From DASQPA01 sp963756455 (GTDB taxonomy: Bacteria; Acidobacteriota; Thermoanaerobaculia; Multivoradales; UBA5704): a DNA stretch of 64,000 bases. The translations under genes and the position numbers were made by a program. The DNA is taken from NCBI GenBank assembly GCA_963756455.1, contig CAVWNC010000004.1, positions 1,984,001 to 2,048,000 on the forward strand. Direction: 5' to 3'. Shown here piece after piece: positions 53,463 to 61,963 of the stretch (within the stretch, counting starts at the first letter, position 1; each line of letters starts with the position of its first letter). Under the pieces are notes generated by a model. That model saw only the letters and a program-made list of their open reading frames with translations. It was not told where the DNA came from and ran no database searches.

Positions 53463-56400
53463 TCAGTCCAGCCCGGCCAGGAGGTCGGCCAGCTCTTCCC
53501 GGCTCAAGCCGGCTTGAGGAAAACGGTCCGCGTCGCCCGGCGGAATCTCCGCGCTGGACGGGACCGGCTCCGGGATGGTGGTTTCGGCGGTGGTGGCGGC
53601 GGCAATCGCGAGCTCAGGGACCATCGCCGACTCGACGACGGACGCGATACCGGCGACCGTGGGGTGGCGGAAGATCTGCCGCGGCAGCACCTCCACCCCG
53701 CGCTCGCGGCAACGCGCCACCACCTGGATGGTGAGGATCGAGTCGCCGCCCAGGGCGAAGAAGTTGTCGTGGACACCCACCCGCGGCAGGCGGAGCACCT
53801 CGGCCCACACCTCGGCGAGGATGCGTTCCAGGTCGTTTCGCGGCGCGAGATAGGCGGTGGAAAGCTCCGGACGTTCGGATTCCGGGGCGGGGAGCGCCCG
53901 GCGGTCGACCTTGCCGTTGGGCGTCTGCGGCAGGGCCGGCAGGAAGACCCAGAGGGCGGGGATCATGTAGCCCGGCAGGAGCTTTTCGAGGGCGGCGCGA
54001 AGAACAGCAGCCGATCCCGAGGCGGGGGCGACGTAGGCCACGAGCCGCAGATCGGCACCCTCGTCGCGCCGCGCCAGGACGGCGGCCGCGGCCACCCCGG
54101 GGCAGGTGGCGAGGGCGGCTTCGATCTCCCCCAGCTCGACCCGGAAGCCGCGCACCTTGACCTGGGTGTCCAGCCGGCCGAGGAAGTCGAGCTCGCCCGT
54201 CGAGCGCAGGCGGACGAGGTCGCCCGTGCGGTAGAGCCGCGCTCCCGGAATCCCGGAGACCCCGGAGAAAGGATCGGGGAGGAAGCGCTCCGCGGTCAGC
54301 TCCGGCCGGCCGAGATAGCCGCGGGCGAGGCTCAGGCCGCCCAGGTACAGCTCGCCCGGCACCCCCACCGGCAGCGGCTCACCGGTCTGGAGCCCCTGCG
54401 GCCCGAGCACGTGCACCGTGGTGCCGGAAATCGGCCGGCCGATCGCCGGGGCGCGTCGCGAGTGTCCGCCGGGGCCGACGGGGCGCTCGACGAGGGCGAA
54501 GGTCGAGTAGGTGGTGTCCTCGGAGGGGCCGTAGAGGTTGTAGAGCCGCTCGACCCCGGCTTCTGCGTACGCCTGGTCGGCGAGCGTCCGCGGGAGCGCC
54601 TCCCCCGCCAGGTTGATCGTCCGCACCGAGCCCGGCAGGGCGCCCAGTCGGAGGAGCTCGGCGAGGGCCGACGGGACGGTGTTGACGAGCGTCACCTCGC
54701 CCCGTGCCGGCAGCTCGGCGAGGGCGAGAGCGTTCTCGGCCAGCACCACTGTGCCGCCGGAGGCCAAGGGCAGGAAGATCTCGAACACCGAGAGGTCGAA
54801 GGCGATCGAGGTCGCCGCCAACACCGCCGCCCGCGCCGCTGCCTCAAACACTCCCTGGGCCCAGCGCACGAGGAGGACGGCGCTCGCGTGGGCGATCCCC
54901 ACCGCCTTGGGTTTTCCCGTCGAGCCCGAGGTGTAGATCAGGTAGGCAAGGTTGGCGGGGAGAGCCTCGGCGACCCAGGAGTCCCCCGCGGTCGCGCTCT
55001 CCTCCAGGCGATCTTCTTCAACATGATCGACCAAGAGCCGCGCCACCGCACCGGCCGGAACCCCTGCCGTCAGCTCCTCCGTCGTCACCAGCACGGTCGC
55101 GCCGCTGTCGGCGAGGAGGAAGGCCAGCCGCTCGGCCGGATAGGCGGGGTCGAGCGGCACGTAGAAACCGCCGGCCGAGAGCGTTCCCAGCATCGCCACG
55201 ACGAGGTCCGCCGTCCGCGGCAGGAAGAGCGCCACCCCGACCTCCGGTCCCACCCCGCGAGCCCGGAGGCTGCGCGCCAGGCGATCCACCCGCGCCGCGA
55301 GATCTCCATAGCTCAGTCGCTCCGTGTCCACGATCAGCGCCGTGGCGCCCGGCGTCCGCGCCGCCTGCTCGGCGAAGAGACGGTAGAGCGTCGTGGGCTC
55401 CGTAGCCCCTTCCGCCAGACCGGCGCTTGCGGCGTTCCGCCAGCTGAGCTCCAGGCGCTCGGCCGGAGTGAGGAGGGGGAGGGCGGAGACCGGCGTCTCC
55501 GGCGCCGCGGCGAGCCCTTCCAGAAGGGTACGGAAGTGCCCGTGGAAACGCTCGACGGTCGCCCGGTCGAAGAGCGCCGTGGGGTATTCCCACTGCACGG
55601 CGAGCCCCGCCGCCTCCGGGAGGACGTAGAGCGAGAGGTCGACCTTCGACACCCCGGCGTCCAGTTCGGAGAACGCCATCGTCACCCCGGGCGCCAGCTC
55701 GCGCGGCGGCCGCGGCGCGTTGCCGAAGACGAAGAAGGCCTGGACGAGGAGGTGACGGGCGGGGTCGCGAACCGGCTTCAGGGCCTCGATCAGCTTCTGG
55801 AAGGGGAGATCCTGGTGCGCGAAGGCGCCGAGGGTCGTCTCGCGCACCTGGGCGATGAGAGCGGCGCCGTCCGGGTCGCCGGAGAGCTCGGTGCGGAGCG
55901 CGAGAGTGTGGACGAAAAGGCCGGCGAGCCCTTCGATCTCCACCCGGCCGCGGTTGGCGCTGGGCGATCCCACGAGGAGGTCGTCCTGGCCGGCATAGCG
56001 CCCGAGGAGAGTGCTCCAGCCGGCGAGAAGGACCATGAAGAGGGTCGCGTCGTGAGCGCGGGCGAGGCCACCGAGCCGCCCGGCCAGCTCGGGCGAAAGA
56101 CCTTCCCGCAGACGAGCGCCGGCGAAGCTCGGCTCGGCCGGCCGCGACCGATCGGTGGGCAGCTCCAGCACCTGGGGCGCCGAGCGCAGCCTTTCCCGCC
56201 AATACTCCACGTGGCCGGCGAGCACGGCGCCCTCCAGGAAGCCCCGCTGCCAGAGGGTGAAGTCGGCATACTGGATCGGCAGCTCGGCGAGTGGCGAGGG
56301 GCGCCCGAGGGCGGCGGCACCGTAGAGGGCCGCGAGCTCCCCGGCGAGGAGCGAGACCGTCCAGTCGTCCGACACGATGTGGTGGACGAGGAGGAGGAGC

Positions 56401-59400
56401 CGGTGCTCGGCCGGGGCGAGGCGGAGGAGCGAGGCCCGGAGCACCGGTCCGCGCGCGAGGTCCAGGGGGCGCCGCCCCTCCTCGCCGGCCAGCCGTAGGG
56501 CGACCCGGACCGCCACCGCCTGTGGGAGCGCCGAGAGATCGAGGACCGGCAGGGGGAATGGGTTCCCGGGGTTTGCGGCGAGCACGCGCTGCACCGGCCG
56601 GCCCTGGGCCTCCGGATAGATCGAACGCAGCGCCTCGTGGCGCCGGACGATCTCGCCCAGGGCCGCCCGCAGGAGCGCCGCGTCGAGCGGCCCGTCGAGA
56701 TCGATCACCGTGGGGATGGTGTAAACCGGGGTGCCCGGGCTCCAGTGCTCCATGAACCAGAGCTCTTCCTGGGCGTACGAGAGGGGCAGATCGCCCGCGC
56801 GGTCCCGAGGCTTGATGGCGCTCTCTACGGCCGGCTGGACCGCGCCGCGGGAGCGGGTGTCTTCGACGCGACGAGCCAGGGCGGCCACGGTGGGATGGTC
56901 GAAGAGGTCGCGCACGGAGAGCTCGACCCCGAACGCCCCGCGCACCCGGGAGAGCACCTGGGTCGCCTTGAGCGAATGCCCGCCCAGGCTGAAGAAGTCG
57001 TCCCGCGCCGCCACCCGCTCGACCCCCAGAACCTCGCCGAAGATGGCGGCCAGGCGCTCTTCAATGGCGGTCATCGGAGCGGTGGGAGCGGTGGCAGCGG
57101 TGGCAGCCGTCCGCTCTGCCCCTTGCGGCGAGAGGCGGGCCAAGGCGGCGCGGTCGAGCTTGCCGTTGGGCGTCTTCGGCAGGTCCGGCAGGACGACCCA
57201 GGCGGTGGGCACCATGGATTGCGGCAGGCGTCGCCCCAGCGCGCTCCGGAGACTGGCCCCATCGACGTCCGCGGAGACGACGGAAACATAGGCCACCAGG
57301 CGGATCTCGCCGGTGCCGTCGGGGAGGGCGAGGACCGCGGCCGCGGAGATCCCCGGGCAGGCGCCGAGCGCCGCCTCGACCTCGCCGAGCTCGATGCGGA
57401 AGCCGCGCACCTTGACCTGGGTATCCAAACGGCCGAGGAAATCGAGCTCGCCCGCGGGCCGCAGGCGCACGAGGTCGCCGGTGCGGTAGAGCCGCGCTCC
57501 CGGGACTCCGGCGGCCGCCGCGAAGGGATCGGGGACGAAACGCTCGGCGGTCAGCTCCGGCCGTCCCAGATAGCCACGGGCGAGGCTCAGGCCGCCGAGG
57601 TAGAGCTCGCCTGGAACCCCCACCGGCAGCGGCTCGCCGCCATTCGGCGCGTAGGGCGGCAGCACGTGCGCCGTCGTGCCGGAGATCGGCCGGCCGATGG
57701 CCGGCGCCCGTCGCGAATCGGTCCCGGTGAAGCGTTCGACGAGGGCGAAGGTCGAGTAGGTGGTGTCCTCGGAAGGACCGTAGAGGTTGTAGAGCTTCCC
57801 GACCTCCGGCCGCGCGTAGACCTGGTCGGCGAGCGCCCGCGGCAGGGCCTCCCCCGCCAGGTTGACCGTCCGCACCGAGGCCGGGAGGGCGTTCTGGCGG
57901 AGCAGCTCGGCGAGAGCGGAGGGGACGGTGTTGACGAGCGTCACCTCGTCCCGCGCCGGCAGCTCCGGGAGGGCGAGGGCGTTCTCCGCCAGCACCACCG
58001 TGCCGCCGGAGGCGAGCGGCAGGAAGATCTCGAACACCGAAAGGTCGAAGGCGATCGACGTCGCCGCCAGCACGACCGCCCGTTCCTCGGCCGGGAACAC
58101 CCCCTGCGCCCAGCGCACGAGGAGGGCGGCGCTGGCGTGCGAGATCCCCACCGCCTTGGGCCGCCCGGTCGAGCCCGAGGTGTAGATCAAGTAGGCGAGC
58201 TGGTGGGGAGAATGGGTGTGGACGAACGAGCCCGTGACGGGCGCCTCCGGCGCGCCGTCCTCCCCCATCCATACCGGTTCCATCGGTTGCATCAGGCCGG
58301 CCGGAGCTCGTCCCGCGAGGCTCTTCTCGGTCACCAGGAGACGGGCGCCGCTGTCGTCGAAAAGGAAGGCCAGCCGCTCGGCGGGGTAGGCGGGGTCGAG
58401 CGGCACGTAGAAACCGCCGGCCGCGAGCGTCGCGAGCATGGAGACGATGAGATCGACCGTCCGCGGCAGGAAGAGCGCCACCCCGACCTCCGGTCCCACG
58501 CCGCGGGCGGCCAGGCGGCGCGCCAGGCGGTCGACCCGCGCCGCGAGCTCGCCGTAGGTGAGGCGCTCCCGGCCCACGATCAGGGCCGTGGCGCCCGGCG
58601 TGCGGGCGGCCTGGGCGGCAAAGAGGAGGTCCAACCGCTCGTCCCGGAGCGCCGGGAGCGCCGCGGCGGGCACCCGCGCGCTCTCGGTGTTCCAGCGCGC
58701 GAGCTGCCGGCGCTCGGCGGCGGAGAGGATGGGCAACTCGACGATCGGGCTCCCCGGTCGCCCGGCGAGCCCGGCGATCCCGGCCAGCAGGTTGCGGAAG
58801 TGGCCGGCGAAACGCCCCACGGTCGCGGCGTCGAAGAGGGCGGTGGCGTACTCCCATTCGAGGCCGATCCCGCCGTCCTCCTCCTCCACGAGGTAGAGCG
58901 AGAGATCCATCTTCGCCGCCGGGACCGCGATCTCCGAGACCGCGAGGCCGAGCCCCGGCGCCAGCTCGCGCGGCGGCCGCGGCGCATTGCCGAAGACGAA
59001 GAGAACCTGGAGGAGCGGCTGGCGCGACGGGTCGCGGGCCGGCTGGAGCGCCTCGACGAGGAGCGGGAACGGCAGATCCTGGTGGGCGAAGGCGCCGAGG
59101 GTCGCGGCGCGCAGCCGGGCGAGGAGCGCCGCGCCGGTCGGCCGCCCGGTCAGATCGGCGCGGAGGGCCAGAGTGTTGACGAGCATGCCGGGGAGCGCTT
59201 CGAGCTCCACCCGGTTGCGGCTGGCGCTCGGCACTCCCACCAGGAGGTCGTCCGCCCCCGCATAGCGACCGAGGAGGGCGCTCCAGCCGGCGAGGAGGAC
59301 CATGAACAGCGAGGCCTCCGCGCCGCGGGCGAGCGTCCGCAGCCGGCCGGCGAGGTCGGCCGGCAGCGCCTCCGACAGGCGGCAGCCGGCGAAGGAGATC

Positions 59401-61961
59401 CCCGCCGGCCGCGGCCGGTCGGCGGGCACATCGAGCACCGTGGGCGCCGAGCCGACCTGCGCGTGCCAATAGCCGAGGAGCTCCGCGCGGACGGCGCCGG
59501 CGAGGCGCTCCTGCTGCCAGAGGGCGAAATCGGCATACTGGAGGCGCGGCTCTGGCAGCGGCGAAGGACGGCGACCGGCGGCAGCGGCGGCATAGAGGGC
59601 GGCCAGCTCGTGGAACAGGATCGCGAAGGTCCAGTCGTCGGAGACGATGTGATGGAGGAGGAGGAGGAGCCGGTGCTCAGAAGGCCCCAGGCGGAGGAGG
59701 ATCGTCCGCAGCACCGGCCCCCGTTCGAGGTCGAACGGCCGGCGCCCCTCCTCGGCCGCCAGGCGCCCGGCGGTCGCCGGGCTCACGGACAGGCCTGAGA
59801 CATCGATCACCGGCAGGGCGACCGGCGAGCTGGGAAGAATGCGCTGGACCGGCCGGCCGTGGACCTCCGGGTAGATCGTGCGGAGCACCTCGTGGCGGCG
59901 GACGATCTCGGCGAGCGCCCAGGAGAGGGCGGCGGTGTCGAGCGGCCCGTTAAGAGCGACCGCCATCGGGGTGTTGTAGGCCGGGCTGCCGGGCGCCCAG
60001 CGGGCGAGGAACCAGAGCTCCTGCTGGGCGTACGAGAGCGGGATCTCGATGTCGCCGGCTTCGCCGATATCGCCGATATCGCGCGGCCGGATCTCGACAG
60101 ATGCCTCCGCGCCTGTCTCCGCCACCGCCGCCGCCCGGCGAGCGAGCGCCGCGACGGTCGGGTGGGCGTAGAGATCCTCCACCGCCAGCTCGACCCCGAG
60201 CGCCGCGCGCACCCGCGACAGCACCTGGGTGGCCTTGAGCGAATGGCCGCCGAGGGCGAAGAAATCGTCCAGCGCTCCCACCCGATCGACCCCCAGCACC
60301 GCGCCGAAGATCGCCGCCAGGCGCTCCTCGACAGGAGTTCTCGGCGCCACCGCTTCCCCGGCCACCGGGTCGGGGGCGATGCGGGCTAAGGCCGCGCGGT
60401 CCACCTTGCCGTTCGGCGTCTGCGGCAGGCCGGGAAGGAAGACCCAGCTCGCCGGCACCATGGGCTCCGGCAGCGCCTGCCCGAGGAAACCGCGGAGCTC
60501 CCGGGCGTCCGGCCCCGATCCCGTCACCGATGCCGCCGACAGGGAGCGCAGGGCGACATAGCCCACCAGCCGGCGGTCGCCCGTCTCCTCCTCGCGCACC
60601 AGGACGACCCCCGCGCGCACCGCGGGGTGGGAGCGCAGGCGGGCCTCGATCTCCCCCAGCTCGATGCGATGGCCGCGGATCTTCACCTGGAGGTCGAGGC
60701 GGCCGACGAAGTCGAGGTCTCCCGAAGGCAGCTGCCGGACCCGGTCGCCGGTCCGGTAGAGCCGTCCGCCCGGAGCCCCCCAGGGGTCCGGCACGAAGCG
60801 TTCCGCGGTGAGGTCAGGCCGGTGGCGGTAGCCGCGCGCCAGGCTCTCGCCGCCGATCCACAGCTCCCCGGTCTCGCCCTCCGGCACCGACGACAGCTCG
60901 CCCGAGAGATCGACGAGGTGGACCGTGGCGCCGTCGACCGGCAGCCCGATGGGCGGCGGGGCGGAAAATCCTTGCGATCCCGTCTCGACTCCAGGCTCGA
61001 CGATCGTCCAGGTGGCGCAGACGGTGGCTTCGGTGGGGCCGTAGTGATTGGCGAGGGCGAAGGTGTGCTCCGCTCCCGGTCCGCGGTGGAGGCGGTCGCC
61101 GCCGGTCAGCATCACCTCCAGTGCCGCGCCCGCCGGCCAGGGCTCGCCGAGCACCGCCTCGGCAAGCGGCGTCGGCAGGAAGGTCTGGGTGATGCGGTTT
61201 TCGATCAGCCAGGCGAGCAGCCGATCCGGCGCCCGCAGGACGTCCTCCGGCGGCAGGCAGAGGCACGCTCCGGCGGCGAGGGCGGGCCAGATCTCCCACA
61301 CCGCGGCGTCGAAGCCGGCGCCGGCCAGGCGGGTCGTGCGGTCTCCCGGCCGCGGGTTGTAGATCCGCCGGTGCCAGGCGACGAGGTTGGCGAGGGCGCG
61401 GTGCTCGACCTCCACCCCTTTCGGCCGGCCGGTCGAGCCGGAGGTATAGATGACGTAGGCGAGGTTCCCCAGCCCGGGGGCGGTCTGAATCCGAGGACGG
61501 CCTCCTGGCTGCACGGAGCGCCCGAAGGAGGCCGCCCGCAGGTTCAGACCGCCTCCGGGCTGGGGGATCGGCTCGTCGCGATCGAGGCGAAGCGTGGCGG
61601 CCAGAGCGCTGCCGAGCCCCGGGAAGGCGGCGAGGAGCGGCCCGGTCGTCAGGAGCACCCGGGCCCGGGCGTCGAGCGCCGAGAAGAGCAGGCGCTCCTC
61701 CGGGTGGGCGGGGTCGAGCGGCAGGTAGGCTCCCCCCGCCTTCAGCACGGCGAGGGCGGCGACCACCGAGGCCGGGGTGCGCGGGGCGAGGAGGGCCACC
61801 GTGACCTCCGGCCCGACCCCCAGCTCGCGCAGGGCGTGGGCCAGCCGGTCGGCCCGGGCGTCGAGCTCGCCATAGGTGAGGCTCTCTGCCGGACCGACGA
61901 CGGCGGGGAGAGCCGGATCGGCGGCGGCGCGCGCCGCGATCTGCTCGTGGACGAGGCGCAT
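53463..61961 (-). CDS. NRPS subunit A: A-T-C-A-T-C-A-T (loading and modules 2-3), Ala-Ala predicted
   Basis: A 2832-residue first subunit that begins directly with an adenylation domain, so it is the loading subunit. Module 1: YTSGSTGRPKG at 172, S574; residues D-A-W-F-L-G-H-V-C-K, Leu-like. Module 2: HHIVSDD at 770, Y1260, S1663; module 3: HHIVSDD at 1860, Y2343, S2741. Modules 2 and 3 both read D-L-F-N-N-A-L-T-Y-K, the alanine code, and are nearly identical over long stretches. The third carrier site is LGGDS, the form usually seen before an E domain, yet none follows. Residues 133-165 are encoded by an inserted palindrome. The C-terminus (AGLSREELADLLAGLD) is docking-like. The stop of the oxygenase gene is two bases upstream. 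Confidence 0.94.
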   Translation of the reverse strand: MRLVHEQIAARAAADPALPAVVGPAESLTYGELDARADRLAHALRELGVGPEVTVALLAPRTPASVVAALAVLKAGGAYLPLDPAHPEERLLFSALDARARVLLTTGPLLAAFPGLGSALAATLRLDRDEPIPQPGGGLNLRAASFGRSVQPGGRPRIQTAPGLGNLAYVIYTSGSTGRPKGVEVEHRALANLVAWHRRIYNPRPGDRTTRLAGAGFDAAVWEIWPALAAGACLCLPPEDVLRAPDRLLAWLIENRITQTFLPTPLAEAVLGEPWPAGAALEVMLTGGDRLHRGPGAEHTFALANHYGPTEATVCATWTIVEPGVETGSQGFSAPPPIGLPVDGATVHLVDLSGELSSVPEGETGELWIGGESLARGYRHRPDLTAERFVPDPWGAPGGRLYRTGDRVRQLPSGDLDFVGRLDLQVKIRGHRIELGEIEARLRSHPAVRAGVVLVREEETGDRRLVGYVALRSLSAASVTGSGPDARELRGFLGQALPEPMVPASWVFLPGLPQTPNGKVDRAALARIAPDPVAGEAVAPRTPVEERLAAIFGAVLGVDRVGALDDFFALGGHSLKATQVLSRVRAALGVELAVEDLYAHPTVAALARRAAAVAETGAEASVEIRPRDIGDIGEAGDIEIPLSYAQQELWFLARWAPGSPAYNTPMAVALNGPLDTAALSWALAEIVRRHEVLRTIYPEVHGRPVQRILPSSPVALPVIDVSGLSVSPATAGRLAAEEGRRPFDLERGPVLRTILLRLGPSEHRLLLLLHHIVSDDWTFAILFHELAALYAAAAAGRRPSPLPEPRLQYADFALWQQERLAGAVRAELLGYWHAQVGSAPTVLDVPADRPRPAGISFAGCRLSEALPADLAGRLRTLARGAEASLFMVLLAGWSALLGRYAGADDLLVGVPSASRNRVELEALPGMLVNTLALRADLTGRPTGAALLARLRAATLGAFAHQDLPFPLLVEALQPARDPSRQPLLQVLFVFGNAPRPPRELAPGLGLAVSEIAVPAAKMDLSLYLVEEEDGGIGLEWEYATALFDAATVGRFAGHFRNLLAGIAGLAGRPGSPIVELPILSAAERRQLARWNTESARVPAAALPALRDERLDLLFAAQAARTPGATALIVGRERLTYGELAARVDRLARRLAARGVGPEVGVALFLPRTVDLIVSMLATLAAGGFYVPLDPAYPAERLAFLFDDSGARLLVTEKSLAGRAPAGLMQPMEPVWMGEDGAPEAPVTGSFVHTHSPHQLAYLIYTSGSTGRPKAVGISHASAALLVRWAQGVFPAEERAVVLAATSIAFDLSVFEIFLPLASGGTVVLAENALALPELPARDEVTLVNTVPSALAELLRQNALPASVRTVNLAGEALPRALADQVYARPEVGKLYNLYGPSEDTTYSTFALVERFTGTDSRRAPAIGRPISGTTAHVLPPYAPNGGEPLPVGVPGELYLGGLSLARGYLGRPELTAERFVPDPFAAAAGVPGARLYRTGDLVRLRPAGELDFLGRLDTQVKVRGFRIELGEVEAALGACPGISAAAVLALPDGTGEIRLVAYVSVVSADVDGASLRSALGRRLPQSMVPTAWVVLPDLPKTPNGKLDRAALARLSPQGAERTAATAATAPTAPMTAIEERLAAIFGEVLGVERVAARDDFFSLGGHSLKATQVLSRVRGAFGVELSVRDLFDHPTVAALARRVEDTRSRGAVQPAVESAIKPRDRAGDLPLSYAQEELWFMEHWSPGTPVYTIPTVIDLDGPLDAALLRAALGEIVRRHEALRSIYPEAQGRPVQRVLAANPGNPFPLPVLDLSALPQAVAVRVALRLAGEEGRRPLDLARGPVLRASLLRLAPAEHRLLLLVHHIVSDDWTVSLLAGELAALYGAAALGRPSPLAELPIQYADFTLWQRGFLEGAVLAGHVEYWRERLRSAPQVLELPTDRSRPAEPSFAGARLREGLSPELAGRLGGLARAHDATLFMVLLAGWSTLLGRYAGQDDLLVGSPSANRGRVEIEGLAGLFVHTLALRTELSGDPDGAALIAQVRETTLGAFAHQDLPFQKLIEALKPVRDPARHLLVQAFFVFGNAPRPPRELAPGVTMAFSELDAGVSKVDLSLYVLPEAAGLAVQWEYPTALFDRATVERFHGHFRTLLEGLAAAPETPVSALPLLTPAERLELSWRNAASAGLAEGATEPTTLYRLFAEQAARTPGATALIVDTERLSYGDLAARVDRLARSLRARGVGPEVGVALFLPRTADLVVAMLGTLSAGGFYVPLDPAYPAERLAFLLADSGATVLVTTEELTAGVPAGAVARLLVDHVEEDRLEESATAGDSWVAEALPANLAYLIYTSGSTGKPKAVGIAHASAVLLVRWAQGVFEAAARAAVLAATSIAFDLSVFEIFLPLASGGTVVLAENALALAELPARGEVTLVNTVPSALAELLRLGALPGSVRTINLAGEALPRTLADQAYAEAGVERLYNLYGPSEDTTYSTFALVERPVGPGGHSRRAPAIGRPISGTTVHVLGPQGLQTGEPLPVGVPGELYLGGLSLARGYLGRPELTAERFLPDPFSGVSGIPGARLYRTGDLVRLRSTGELDFLGRLDTQVKVRGFRVELGEIEAALATCPGVAAAAVLARRDEGADLRLVAYVAPASGSAAVLRAALEKLLPGYMIPALWVFLPALPQTPNGKVDRRALPAPESERPELSTAYLAPRNDLERILAEVWAEVLRLPRVGVHDNFFALGGDSILTIQVVARCRERGVEVLPRQIFRHPTVAGIASVVESAMVPELAIAAATTAETTIPEPVPSSAEIPPGDADRFPQAGLSREELADLLAGLD
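57077..57110. repeat. 9-bp tandem repeat in a carrier-domain linker of NRPS A
   Basis: GAGCGGTGG twice, then CAGCGGTGG and a partial copy; encodes an ATAATAPTAP run before the module 2 carrier domain. Confidence 0.75.
60048..60083. repeat. 9-bp tandem repeat in the T1-C linker of NRPS A
   Basis: Four units GATGTCGCC, GGCTTCGCC, GATATCGCC, GATATCGCG; encodes RDIGDIGEAGDIEI on the minus strand between the first carrier and condensation domains. Confidence 0.75.
61467..61565. repeat. Nested palindromic element inserted in frame in the first A domain
   Basis: Outer arms CCCCAGCCCGGGGGCGGTCT(GAA) at 61467-61489 and its complement at 61543-61565 match at 22 of 23 positions. An inner stem GGCCTCCT/AGGAGGCC lies at 61499-61506 and 61526-61533. 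The element codes for residues 133-165 of NRPS A (rich in Pro, Gly, Arg), just before the YTSGSTGRPKG loop, and has no counterpart in the other seven adenylation domains of the cluster. Confidence 0.7.
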
Positions 61962-61963
61962 GC

